DNA of 64,000 bases, from the NCBI GenBank assembly GCA_033064195.1, contig JARBJD010000040.1:1-64000 (forward strand), in the 5' to 3' direction. Source of the stretch: Blattamonas nauphoetae (taxonomy: Eukaryota; Preaxostyla; Oxymonadida). Below the pieces are notes generated by a model. That model had not been told where the DNA came from. It worked only from the letters and a program-made list of their open reading frames with translations, and made no database searches. This document shows, piece after piece, positions 53,401 through 64,000 of this stretch; the stretch's first letter is position 1, and every line of letters starts with the position of its first letter. The position numbers were made by a program, and so were the translations under genes.

Positions 53401-56400
53401 GTTCGATGTGAGTGGGGGATCGACAACGATCACGTCGCTCTCAGTTCCCTCGCTCACACTCAACTCTGCGAGCAGTGCGTTCTCTGTCACAAACTCAGCC
53501 TCGCTGTCTCTCTCTTCGATGACATTCGCTTCGATCTCAAATGAGGGATCTGGATCAGTGATCCACTGCACATCGACAGGGACGCTCTCTGTCGTCTGTT
53601 TCGTTCTCGTCATGCAACTGTGGAGTTGATGGGAAGGGACGAAGTGTGTTTGTGTCTCGCTCCTCGTTCTCCTCTGGGAATGTTGTGATGAAGAGTGTGT
53701 CGATCACGAAAGCTGGGACACTTGGAAGTCACGAGGTGTATCTGGAGGGACAGAATGTGGGAGCAGTTGTGACATCTGACTGGACGAGTCTGATTGGAGC
53801 GAATGATGGAACTCTGACGCTCTCGAAGTTGGATGAAGTGTTTGGTTCAGATCCGACAAACACGAAGAACTGTGGTCCGCTGGGGTATCATTTGTATCCT
53901 CACGCGAGTGGAGCAGTGTTTGTGTCTGAAGGATTCTGGGATCATGGGAAGTGTGGGCAGGAGCGTCTTCCTTGCTCGACGCTTCCTTTCGCGTTCTCGC
54001 TGCTCACAACCACGAAAACGACACTTAGCATCAGTTCGGATCTGACTCTCTCCTCTTCTCTCTCCTCTCCGAAAGCAGGTGCGTCAATCTCGTCTTCTTC
54101 GTCTTTTCAGAAATCTCTTCTTTTCGATTTGAATGGACTGTTCGTTGTGAAAGCTGGCCCTCTCGCTTTTTCATCGATGGACTTGACAATCCCCACGTCG
54201 CTCACGAAGACACTTTTCGTTGTGAAGGGAAGCACACTCACTCTGTCCAACACAGTCTCGATCACCAACCCTTCCTCCGCCGCCCACTCTTCGTCATTGT
54301 TCGAAGTGGAAGGAGGATCCCTCACTCTGTCATCGACCGTCTTCGACTTCGCTGTTCGCTTCTCGTCCTCCTCATCCCTTCTCGCACAAACCGCGGGCAG
54401 TCTCAAACTTGACACAGTTTCGATTGGGAATGTTAGACACACCGATGGAGATGGAAGTGTTGTCCATTCTTCTCTCTCCACGCCCGAGGACAAGTTGGAG
54501 ATTGTTGGCTGCTCTTTCTCTGCCTGCTCGTCGACTGGAAATGGTGGCGTATTCTTCATCTCTTCGTCAATCAACCACGATCCTGCCAACCTGATCGTCC
54601 AAAGCACATTCGGTTCAGACATCAGCTGCGGACAGGGAAAGAAGGGCGAATGGATCTTCTTGCGCGGCTCTTCCAAAGCACATTCGGTTCAGACATCAGC
54701 TGCGGACAGGGAAAGAAGGGCGAATGGATCTTCTTGCGCGGCTCTTCACTCGAATCGTATCTGACAGACTCAACATGGACTAGATCGATCTCTACCCTCG
54801 TCGCACCCACCCACGATGCCCTTCTGTGGGGAGAAGATGGAAGTGAAGAGGAAGACTCGGAGTATGCATCGCTCTCTCTTCTGTACTATCTGAAAGCGTA
54901 CAACAAACCGACAATCGCAGTGGGGGATGGAGGGAGAGATGGGGAGGGATGTGGGCGAACACATCTGAGGTGCTCGTCATTGTCCACAGCTGTCTCGCAT
55001 CTTTCAGGATCATCACCATTCGAAGTGGAGATTGTGTCGTCATTCTCACTCATGCAGAAAGAGACATTCTCCATCAGCTTCACAATGAAGCCATCTGGAC
55101 CAACAGGGACAATCACAGTCGGGAAAAGTGGAGTATTTGAAGTGTCAGCGAACATTCTGACTCTCTCAACACTCACATTTGATGGAAAGGGAAGCGACCG
55201 ATCGAACTCGCTGCTCTCGTTTGTGAACACAGGGTCCATCACGATCACCAGATGCACATTCAAGAATCTCAAGACGGATGGGATCGGAGCAGTCTTCTCG
55301 TCCACACTCAACACTGCGAACACTCTCTCCATCTCCGACTCGACCTTCTCGTCCTGCTCATCAGCTGGGAATGGAGGAGCGCTGTTCGTCGAAGTGAATG
55401 GAGGATCGTTCTTGATTCACACGGCACTCACATTCACAAGTTGTTCGTCGGAAGGGAAGGGCCAGAATCTGTTCCTTGTCCATTCATCTCTTCAGTCGTT
55501 CCTGAGTGGAGGGAGTCTAGACGGAATCAAGCCAACACTCCCCTCCTCTGACCTTGTCTCGAAAGAAGAAAAGGAGAAGTGGTTTGGCAGTTCATCGAAA
55601 ACGACTGAGTCGAGCTCGCTGCTGTTCTTCTGGCATCCTCACACTGAATCGTCAGGCGCAATCCATGTTCACGAAAAAGGAGAATCACACTCACTGTGTG
55701 GTCTTCACCAGCTTCCTTGCTCACTCGTTCAGCCATCACTCTCAAAAACAAACACAAACAACAAAACAATCATCGACTCTGATTTCATTCTCAATGAAGT
55801 GATAACCACAGCGAACACACCCTCCACACTCACATCTGTGTCGAAGAGCGTGATAATATCAGTTGGAGTGGATGGCAAGTTTGCGCTGTCATCTGGCTCT
55901 CTCACTCTCTCCACACTGTCGTTCGTTCAGTTGTCGTCGTTGGAGTTGTTGGACCATACGTTGATCAGTATTGACTCTGCCTCGTCACCTCTGACTGTGG
56001 ATGGTTGCTCGTTCAGGTCGTTCCGTCTGTCAGCGAATGCTCTGATCGAACACTCGTGTTCGTCGCTGACATTGAAATCGAGTTTGTTCAACGATATTGT
56101 TCGATCGGAAGGAAATGGAGGAGTCGTTGAGAGTGGGATGGAAGAGGGAATGGAGCTTGATGTGGACTCAGTTGAGCTTGCGTCAGTGTGGACACTGTCT
56201 GGCGATGGAGATGGCTTCTTCATTTCGTTCAACTCCATTTCGGATCCAACCAAAATTCCGTCTTTCAAACTGACAAGGCTAACATATTCAGAATCAGCTG
56301 GCTCGAAGAAGAACACTGAGAGGAATGCGTGTTTTGTGTGGATTGAAGGGAAGAGACTGTCAGAATGGGTGAAAGTTTCGGATGCTCGCTTTGCTGGATC

Positions 56401-58953
56401 GTTCAGCTCGATTGGGATAGTGCCAGAGTTGCTGTGGAGTGTGGATTGGGAGGAGGATCTGAATGCGTCGCTTCTGTTCTACCTGGTTGCTCACTCTGGA
56501 CCGATTGGAGTGAGTTCGGAGGGGTATTCAATTGTGCAGTGTGGGTATTCGGGAGTGTGGTGTCTTGGACTGGAATATGGGAGAAGCAGCTGAACATCCA
56601 CAACACAGTTGAGATCACACATTTGATTGATCTGAACGCGGAGTATCGTATTCATGGGAAAGTGGGGAGTTCAGTGCTGTCAGTTGTTGGATCTGGAGGA
56701 CTTGTGGTTGACAGTGGGGAGCACGTGGAGATTGACGGGATGTCAGTTGTTGTTGGGGTTGATTGTTCGTCGGAAGGATTGTCGTGTGTGAGTTCGGAAC
56801 TGGTGTTGCATTCGATTGTGTTCAGTTGTGGAGGAGATTCATCATCGATGATCAACACGACTCTGATTTGTGTGAATGGAGATGGGGGTGTCGGACGATT
56901 CTCGTCGTTGTCGCTTTTGAGTGGAGTGTCAGTTGATGGGAAGCTGTTGTTGGTGAAGAAAGGGACAGTGCAGATGACAGACGTGTGGGTGTCGTCGTCG
57001 ATTGCTAAAACTGGTGGACTTGTGTCAGTTGGTGGGGGATCGTTCTCGCTAGTGAATCTAGCGCTGCCTCCGCTCTCGTTCAGCTCCACTCCCTTCGTCC
57101 TCTCCTCCTTCGACACCTGCTCGTTGTCGAACCTGACTTGTGATGGTGCCATGTCTGATTCAATTCTCGTTCTCGATTCAGGAAAACATGCTACTCTCTC
57201 ATTTTGTTCATTCGATGGCATGCCTGTATCACAAAATGATGACAAAGATGATGAAGACGAACTCATCTGTTCATGGACAACTGGTCTCATCAAAATCAAC
57301 AAAACCCCAACAACCTTTCGTTCATCCTTGTTTTATCACCTTTCTCACGGTGCAATCACTGCCAATGGAAGCCTTCTATCACTCATCAACACAAACATGT
57401 CGTCGAATGGAGTCCGTCACCAGACATTCACTTCTGCGCGTCAGAACATCCGCTGCTCGTCAGGTGAAGTGCGGATTGACGACGAGAGCACCACAAACGA
57501 AGAGAACGAGTCACTGTGGATCTCGACTGACAACTGTGTTGTGAAGAAAGGTTCGGAACTTGTCGCATCTGGTCTGTTTGTTCCGAAGTTGGATTTGGAA
57601 AAGACGAAGAGTGTCTCAAACAAGAACAAATCTCTATCGATTGACCTGGTTGGATCGATGCTGATTCCATGCAATCTGTTTCTGTTGATTTCGGAAGTGG
57701 GGAGTTCGTCGAGTTCGGAAGGATTGCGGATTGAGCTGACGCCATCGAAGTTTGGATGGAAGAACGAATCGTCGATTTCCGTGTCTCTTTCGTCGACGGA
57801 GCTTGATAAACTGAACAGAACGTCGGGATGGAATGGAACGCTGGTATTTGGAGATGGATCGAACACAAACTGGTTTGTTGTGAAATTGAGCATGGCGGAT
57901 GAACGGAAGGCGCTGATGAAGCAAGCGATGAAGTGGATGATCCCGCTGATCGCTGGGTGTGTGGTGGCTCTTCTGCTGATCATCATCATCGTCGTTCTTC
58001 TTCGTCGCCGTTCATCGAAAGCGAAAGAGAAGGAATCGCTGCTGAAACAGGAACAAGCCGAGATGAACGACATCTCACCCGAAAAGCTGGAAGACTTCGA
58101 CAAACTTCTCATCCCGCCATCATCAATTGTTGCCGCTGAAGGATCAGTTGGTGATTTGGCTCGAGCCGATGCATCAATTCGTGATCACCCGGAAGTCCAA
58201 CAAACGTTCCCTCTCGGCACGGATTACATCATCCCGGCTTCTGGTGAGCCGTCAATGTCTGTGTTGAGCAAACCGAGCGGGCCTGGTGGAGTGAAAAGGG
58301 GAGACACGCTGTACAACAGACTGCACTCAGCGCAGAAGAGACCGATCGACAAGATGGGGATTGCACAGCAGATCATGCGAAAGCTGGTTGGACTGCACAG
58401 ACAGGACCCGACACTGTCAGTGCTGACGATGTTCTCGTCGCACAGTGTTGTGTTTAGGGAGGATGGGGAAGTGGAGATTGCGTTGGATGTGAGGGAGACG
58501 ATGGGACAGACGAGATCGCAGACACAGCGCACACAAACATGTCAGGATGGACAGAGAACCGAGAACATGACACACACAGAGGGAGAGAGGAAGAACGAGC
58601 AGTTCGAGCTGCTGCGGTGGCGAGCGCCTGAGACAGTGGTGTCGGAAGGGGAAGAGGGACAGAAGGTGGACAGCGGGGCAGCTGCAGTTTTTAGTCTTGG
58701 CCTTGTTCTGTTCGAGATTGAGACAGGACAGGTTCCCTTCGGGGAGATGGATGCTTTGAATGCATCGCGGCAGCTGAAGACCGGGATTCCACCGAAACTG
58801 TCACTCGTTGGAGATGTTGGGCTGCGTGAAGTGATTGTGTCGTGTCTGCAAGTGAAAGGGAAAGATCGTCCTCTTCTCGGAGAGATGGAGGAGAAACTGA
58901 AATCGGTGGAGTTTTCGTCAGGCTCTGCTGTGTTCTTCGACGCGGCTCAGTGA
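50499..58953 (+). CDS. Surface receptor: Pmp-like beta-helix modules, membrane span, pseudokinase; frame interrupted
   Basis: Signal peptide MLVLFISINFISQC at 50499, then intron 50746-50795, then about 2400 residues of right-handed beta-helix repeats. The repeats are rich in GGA(I/L/V) and CSS.GNGGA motifs, as in chlamydial Pmp proteins. Five junctions share a CG-x5-C signature (about 52884, 53951, 54949, 55694 and 56538), each preceded by a LLFYL..H.GP-like strand. A single span (WMIPLIAGCVVALLLIIIIV, about 57931-57990) leads to a basic stop and a cytoplasmic kinase-like domain (about 58324-58910). That domain keeps LLRWRAPETVV, VFSLGLVLFEIETGQVPFG and CLQVKGKDRP but has no HRD or DFG, so it is a pseudokinase. 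As printed, the frame shifts near 53590 and 56580 and at the 74-bp duplication (54598-54747). It is either a young pseudogene or carries assembly errors. The role is inferred to be surface recognition. Confidence 0.75.
54598..54747 (+). repeat. Exact 74-bp tandem duplication in the receptor gene
   Basis: The block beginning AAAGCACATTCGGTTCAGAC at 54601 is repeated without a mismatch at 54675. Identity runs 76 nt (54598-54673 against 54672-54747). Because 74 is not a multiple of three, the second copy shifts the frame; both copies encode STFGSDISCGQGKKGEWIFL in different phases. The perfect identity means the event is very recent or is an assembly artefact. Confidence 0.95.
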
Positions 58954-59757
58954 TAGCATCAACTCGATCTCACTGACACACTTCACAGTCGTCGGACATC
59001 CACAACATACACTTCACAACACAGACGAGACCATTCTTGCTCTGCACAATCATTTCAGACACACACCACTTCACAGACAGAACAGGGATGTCTCCCACGT
59101 CACTCACATCCTTCCATCTTCGTTTCTGAATACTCTCACCATTCGCTCTTCGTTAATCAGTCATATCATTCTCTTCTTCTGTTCGTCTTCGTTCACTCTT
59201 CATTCTCCAAACTGCCTCTCCATTTGCTTCCTCTCTCTTCGCAAGTTTTGGATCTCGATAACTCTCCACACTCAGACTGTGGTGTGTTGTCAGCGAGATT
59301 GTCTTTATTTTGCGTCTTTCGAGAAAGCCGAGTTTGCAGTGACACTCACTGCGACTCGCCTCGTCTGACGAATTTTGATTGTTTACTCGTTCACCGTCAC
59401 ACAACACATGCTCGTTCTCTTCTTTGTGGAGTCTGAACAGACCCAGCCATCTCATCCACATCGTCATTTCTCACCTCACGTCCTCTCGCACGTCACCGTT
59501 CGATTCGTCAGTCATTTCACATCTCATCGCCTTTCACAGTCGAAAACTCTCTTGAATATAAAGAAACGATGACCAAAGTTGATTAAAAACTTCTCCAATC
59601 GTTGTTCATTAGCAAAAACCAGTGCTCCACCTCACTGAAACTTCACAGTTTGGTGAGTTGTGTTGACGATCCAACCAACTTGTGTTAAGGGTTGATCACT
59701 CATCCTTCAATCTTTATCGCTTTGATTAAATCACAAATTTATCATTTCATTGAAGAC
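58954..59757. other. Intergenic region, 0.8 kb
   Basis: CA/TC-rich 3' flank of the receptor gene followed by AT-rich sequence before the next start. A minus-strand frame at 59153-59467 is charged and shows no family signature, so I do not call it. No RNA gene was seen. Confidence 0.45.
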
Positions 59758-60465
59758 ATGGACACTACAATAATCTGTACGAAGTTTGTCGAAGCACCAC
59801 CTGATTCATTCTTCCGAGGAACCACAGATCCGAGAAATGTCACTGCTTTAGCTTCCAGAGAGAAATTGAAGATTCAGAGACACACTGATTTGATCGATCA
59901 GTTGTGTTTCAATGTGTGTCTGTGGGAATTGGTGAGAACAGACAATCGAGCAATCTCATCGTTCCTTCAACTGCAAGTCTTGTCTCGATGGTACGTGCAG
60001 AGAGCGACTGAAAGATGAATTCTAGTCTCGATGGTATGTGTCCCTCAGTGGGAGTGTTTCTGGAAGGTCGATCCTCTAACCACTCATTCATCGTTGTTTT
60101 CTCAATAACTATTTCGTCGCTTTTCACCCCTTTTATCTTTTCATATTCACTTTCTTCATCTCTCTTTCTTCTCCTCTCTTCAGAAGTGGTGCGGATGTGT
60201 CAACTGCTTCATCTTCGGCTGTCTTCACTCGCTCTGATGGAATTCATCTGGACACCGCACTCTCTCCTCTTCCGAGCCGCCTGATTCGACGATCTTCGGA
60301 GTGTGGGAACTGCGTTGCGGAGGATGGATTGGACGATGACGGGACATCACCATTTGCAGAGCATTGCGTGTGATTGAAAACGAAGAGCTTGTGTTGTGGA
60401 ATGGTGCGAGTGTGGGCGTGAAGAGAATACGCCCGACTTGTGTTCGATATCAGACACAGTTCTGA
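59758..60465 (+). CDS. Small spliced gene of unknown function
   Basis: Starts at MDTTIICTKFVEAPPDSFF. Exon 1 ends at 59990, intron 59991-60048 is followed by an 18-nt exon (60049-60066), intron 60067-60183 and exon 60184-60300 (SGADVSTASSSAVFTRSDGI, HLDTALSPLPSRLIRRSSE). Two ends are possible. If 60301-60359 is spliced out, the protein ends ALRVIENEELVLWNGASVGV, KRIRPTCVRYQTQF at 60465 (157 residues, frame kept). If it is retained, it ends FAEHCV at 60373 (146 residues). The first looks more protein-like. I do not recognise the family; the 18-nt micro-exon is notable. Confidence 0.5.
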
Positions 60466-60622
60466 TGGGACTGGAAGACAACTGGTGTCAACAGGAGCAT
60501 GTGGAGAGGAACAGCGAAGCCAGAGAAGCAGAGTGGTGGATTGGGAGTGAAGAAGATGGACCATCAGACGAAGCTGACATCAGTCCAGTTCATCCATTGA
60601 GTCGCTCTCATCGTTGTGTGAG

Positions 60623-60700
60623 CCCGTCGTTGCTGCGATCAGAATGGATTTCGACGGTGGACACTGAACACGTTAAAGTGAACAAAGAACCTCGAACAAG
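60623..60700 (+). repeat. Degenerate tail repeat, copy A
   Basis: Reads AGCCCGTCGTTGCTGCGATC, then GATTTCGACGG and AAAGAACCTCGAACAAG. It matches copy B (61627-61711) at most positions. The plus-strand frame gives LLRSEWIST...NKEPRT. Confidence 0.6.
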
Positions 60701-60774
60701 CGGTGAATCGGAAGGAGATGACAACTTCGAAGAGCAGGGAAGAGGAGAGGAAGATTATTGTTCGAAATGATGTT

Positions 60775-60812
60775 TTGGGACATGAATAAAGAGCCACGGA
60801 CGATCAGTGAAT
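60775..60812 (+). repeat. Degenerate tail repeat, copy C (short)
   Basis: ACATGAATAAAGAGCCACGG, then ACGATCAG, the last part of the same word as copies A and B (DMNKEPRT in the plus frame). The sequence 60466-60941 has no other assignable gene. Confidence 0.5.
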
Positions 60813-60941
60813 TGGATGCTTCCGACAGGTTTGATTCACAAGGAAAGAGAAAGAAGAACATGAAACAGGATGTTAATGCTGTGTGAAAATGACCAGGAAA
60901 AGACAAATTGGTGAGATAATCAACGAATCATGGTATTCATC

Positions 60942-61571
60942 CTAAGTGTGGATGATCCGAGGACAGAAACCATTTGTTCCCATCCTGTTCATCATTCGGA
61001 ATGAGCGGAACTGCGCATCGCTTCCAAGAGTGGTTGAGGTGTTGCGAAACAGTCCTTGTTCCAGATCATCTTCAAAACCTTCTCGTTTCAGTGTCTGCAA
61101 CATTATCTTTCCTCTGTGCATTATTGCGGTTCCAAATGCTTTCCATTTAATGAAATTGCTGTGTATGGAATTCAGACAGAGAATGTGGGTGTTGTTGTCT
61201 TCCACTTTTGCGAAGAGAGATTGGAAGATCACTGAGAGACGAGAATCTGTGAGATAATTCAGCGTCGGTTGGTGGTACGCACTCAATTCAAAGATTTTAG
61301 TCAGAAATCGCAGTGATTCTTTGCATCCATCAATCCACGACAAAATGAGAGGATTGCGAGAGGTCATGACCAGAGCTGGTTCGATTGGGATCAGAGCTTC
61401 TTGCAACATCACATCGCGGACTCGTTGAGGACTCACGTTGCCACTGGTGGTGAGCATTTTCAAAACGTCGGTTGACGAGAGAAGGACTGCATTGTGGAGA
61501 ATCATGATCATCTCAAACAAGATGCTTTTGTCCACAATCACTGAAAGATCTCGCAAACGGGGTATCGACAA
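60942..61571 (-). pseudogene. Truncated copy of the helical-repeat family
   Basis: Open minus-strand frame of about 210 residues with clear helical-family layout: LFEMIMILHNAVLLSSTDVL, NVSPQRVRDVMLQEALIPIE, LRFLTKIFELSAYHQPTLNY and RGKIMLQTLKREGFEDDLEQ. There is no ATG at a sensible N terminus. The frame stays open to a TGA near 61640 and the upstream part of the family (several hundred residues, as in the 45-kb gene) is absent. It therefore looks like a 5'-truncated relic, or the last exon of a gene whose earlier exons I cannot find. It lies between two copies of the tail repeat, which suggests it arrived with a duplicated segment. Confidence 0.6.
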
Positions 61572-61626
61572 GATTTTGGGAACGAGTTGGGAGGAGAAAC
61601 TCTTCGATTGAACTAGTCCAATCTGT

Positions 61627-61711
61627 TTGTGAGCTCGTCATGGCTGCGGTCGCAATGCATTTCGGCGGCGGATGCTGAAGAGGCAGACATGAATGAAGAA
61701 CCACGGACAAG
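61627..61711 (+). repeat. Degenerate tail repeat, copy B
   Basis: GAGCTCGTCATGGCTGCGGT, then CATTTCGGCGGCGGATGCTG and AATGAAGAACCACGGACAAG. The plus-strand frame gives WLRSQCISAADAEE and NEEPRT, parallel to copy A. It ends just before the transporter gene. Confidence 0.6.
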
Positions 61712-61758
61712 AAACTTAGACCATCAGGTTTGGGACCCACTATAACTTTTCTTTCGAA

Positions 61759-64000
61759 ATGTCATCTCAATCTGTTTTGCATCAGGAACGTAAATATAAA
61801 AATCACACAGAGACCAATGCAAAGGATGACTCGCCGCGTCCTCAAGATCAAAATCAGGATATTTTCCACATAAACAACGAAGAATCCGGAGTTACAACAA
61901 TGTCGTTTCATGAGGTTCCTGTCTCGCCATCTGTGTTTCTGAATCGTAGTTCATCAGATATTGTGACTTCTACACAGTTTCTTGGAAGTGGATCAAAAAT
62001 CGGACAGCCGATTCAGAAGAAAGGAGACTTTGTTCGGAGAGCGAACGGAGAGGAAAGATGCTGCTGCTTTGCAAATTGGCTCTTCTGCTTCATATTCCCA
62101 TATGTGTGCTCTTGTCACCCGTTGACCGACAAGGACCTTCCAGTCGTCCACAAGAACGATAAAGCAAAGCCGGCAACAGAGACATTTCTGAATCGGTACC
62201 GGGAGAGCTATGAGCAATACATGAAACTACTTACAGCGTATAAACAGCGAGTTGAAGCTAATCCACAGTATGTCTCTCAACTTCACGTTTGAACGGCGAT
62301 TACTTTTTATCCTTTGATTTTACTGTTTCTGTCATATAATCTCGCTTATGTCATTCTATGTAATTATATTATTCCTTTAGGATCCGTGAGAAACCCCCGA
62401 AGAGGCCTGGAATGATGCAAATGCTGATTCGCACTCTCTCCTCCTTTACGTTCCCAGTCGGCTTTGTGGTCATGCTTGTCGGGTCTGTCTTTGATTTCTT
62501 AATCATTTATTGTTAATATTGTGCTTAGAATTGCTGTCGAGACAGTCCAGCCTTTGATGTCGAAAGGTGTTCTCTCCGCGATTATTGAAAAGGAGAAGTT
62601 CAACACATCGAAAGGACTGGATGGATCGGACAAGTTTCCGTTCTTCTATGTTCTGTGGATGATCATTGCTCCGTTAATCACGTCACTGTTTGACGCGAAC
62701 TCCGGACGACTATTCTTCCACTTCTCCGCTCGGACCCGTTCTGCAATTGTGGGAGCTATATACGACAAAGTATTTCGGATCAAAAATATGGCATCAGCTG
62801 GATCAGCAGACACTGGTCGGATCCTTTCACTCGTCGCTGCCGACGCTCGGACAGTAGCTGAGATGCTTCCAATGCTCATTATGCTGTTCGGAATTCCATT
62901 GTATCTAATCATCCCGCTGATTTTCCTCATTTTCGATTTCAAGTGGGTTGCCGTGATTCCACTTGTCGTGATGATTCTCGTCGTGATCCCGAACTCCCTC
63001 CTGATGCAAGGAATGATAAAATACGTCAAATCATACATGGTCTTCAATGATGAACGAAATAAGATCACTAACGAAACATTTCAGGGCATCCGTGTCGTCA
63101 AATGTTCAGGCCTGGAAAATGTGTTCAAGTCCACCATCAACGTCCCTCGTGAGAAGCAAATCCATAATTTATTCCTTCAATCGATGTTGATGCAGATCAT
63201 GAATGCTTTCATGAAAATCAGTGCGTTAGCAATCAACATTGTTACCTTCTCCGTGTACTGTGCCGTATTCAACGACGATCCAACACATTTTGCTGCGGTC
63301 GTCATCCCAAACATGGGATACTTGATGATGATGGCAATGCCCACGACAATGCTCCCGAACTACCTGGAAGCAGCAATGATGATTCGGATCAACATCAATC
63401 GTCTGTCGCAGTTCTTATCCCTTCCTGAAATTGACGAAATTGTTGTATCTGATGAAGCAAGGCCAGCCAACCCAGATAATGCTCTTGAGATTGTTAATGG
63501 CGAATTCAAATGGGGTGATGCTCCACCCATCCCGCTCACAGAGGCAGAAGAGACTGCGCTGAAGAATGAAGCCATACAGCGAAAGAGGAAAGCTACCGCA
63601 GCAGCAAACCCCGTCGAAGCCGCTGCTGAGGTCGGTCCATCGGAGTCAAACGTCTCTGAGTATCCATCCATCACTCCTGACGTCTCATCGACATCTGCTC
63701 CGTCTCGCTCTCGATCACGATCAACCGCGTTTGGCAGCACAACAAACGCTGACAGGCCAACGTTGGCCGATATTAACATCTCGATCCCGAAAGGCTCGCT
63801 GACGATGGTTGTGGGAGAAGTGGGATGTGGAAAGTCGTCGCTCGGAGCAGCAATCGTTGGAGACATCGGAAGAGTGACAGGAAAAGTGCGAATGGACGGA
63901 AGAATCTCGTACTGCCCTCAAACAGCGTGGATTACCAACGACACCGTTCGAGAGAACATCACATTCAACGCCGATTTCAACGAAGTGAAGTATTGGAACA
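61759..64000 (+). CDS. ABCC/MRP-type ABC transporter, partial at the right edge
   Basis: Full-size ABC exporter of the MRP subfamily. The window holds the cytosolic N terminus, the first membrane domain and the start of the first nucleotide-binding domain. Introns are 62268-62380 and 62483-62528. The N-terminal 170 residues are polar with a Cys-rich stretch (CCCFANWLFCFIFPYVCSCH). Membrane helices include TLSSFTFPVGFVVMLVG and WMIIAPLITSL. The intracellular loop has ETFQGIRVVKCSGLE, as in ABCC proteins. A long Ser/Ala linker (about 63540-63770) precedes Walker A, VGEVGCGKSSLGAA (about 63810), and the Q-loop ISYCPQTAWITNDTVRENI. Substrate cannot be told; MRPs export organic anions and glutathione conjugates. 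The gene continues beyond 64000. Confidence 0.9.

Noticed and set aside
56555-56589. Possible 35-nt intron in the receptor gene
   Set aside because: It would remove part of the junction signature conserved in the other four modules, so I prefer a frame change, though RNA evidence could overturn this.
1-64000. tRNA, rRNA, CRISPR or bacterial-type operon signals
   Set aside because: No cloverleaf-like segment, rRNA core or spaced repeat array could be recognised by eye; the gene structure is eukaryotic.

Overview
The window looks like nuclear DNA of a flagellated protist with a compact genome and very short GT-AG introns (29 to 119 nt where I can place them). I infer an oxymonad (Preaxostyla), Blattamonas-like. 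The basis is the density of short introns, the helical (HEAT/ARM-like) protein family at 45.0 and 60.9 kb, the Pmp-like beta-helix receptor and the use of the standard genetic code. This is recognition from memory, not a search. A CEP164 homologue argues for basal bodies and flagella.

Region 1 (1 to about 12.8 kb) is a Maverick/Polinton element that runs off the left edge. It holds, mostly on the minus strand, small virion-type frames, two proteins of unknown role, a plus-strand packaging ATPase, a 108-residue protein, the integrase, a 1463-residue protein-primed DNA polymerase B and two related modular genes. Nearly every gene has an A/T block just upstream of its ATG, which ties the two modular genes into the element. 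The large genes are open throughout; the small ones at the left edge look broken. No terminal repeat is identified. Major capsid and protease genes are not in the window.

Region 2 (12.8 to 15.6 kb) is noncoding and carries a long imperfect inverted repeat.

Region 3 (15.6 to 43.8 kb) holds host housekeeping genes: a UBR1-type N-recognin E3 ligase of about 3100 residues, a PHO80-type cyclin, a terminal nucleotidyltransferase, a secreted protein with a vitellogenin-N-like front end, a 2737-residue CPSF-A/DDB1/SF3B3-family beta-propeller protein, and CEP164. The last two are divergent with only 61 bp between their start codons.

Region 4 (43.8 to 64 kb) is more lineage specific. It has a helical-repeat family protein, a small spliced gene related to its N terminus, a protein kinase with ten introns, and a large surface receptor (signal peptide, stacked Pmp-like beta-helix modules, one membrane span, catalytically dead kinase domain). 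The receptor's frame is interrupted three times, once by an exact 74-bp tandem duplication. Then come a small spliced gene, a truncated copy of the helical family, degenerate repeats, and the start of an ABCC-type transporter that runs off the right edge.

For the six genes fully placed (UBR, TENT, CPSF-A, CEP164, kinase and the 59.8-kb gene) the exon lengths add to multiples of three, which supports the intron calls.
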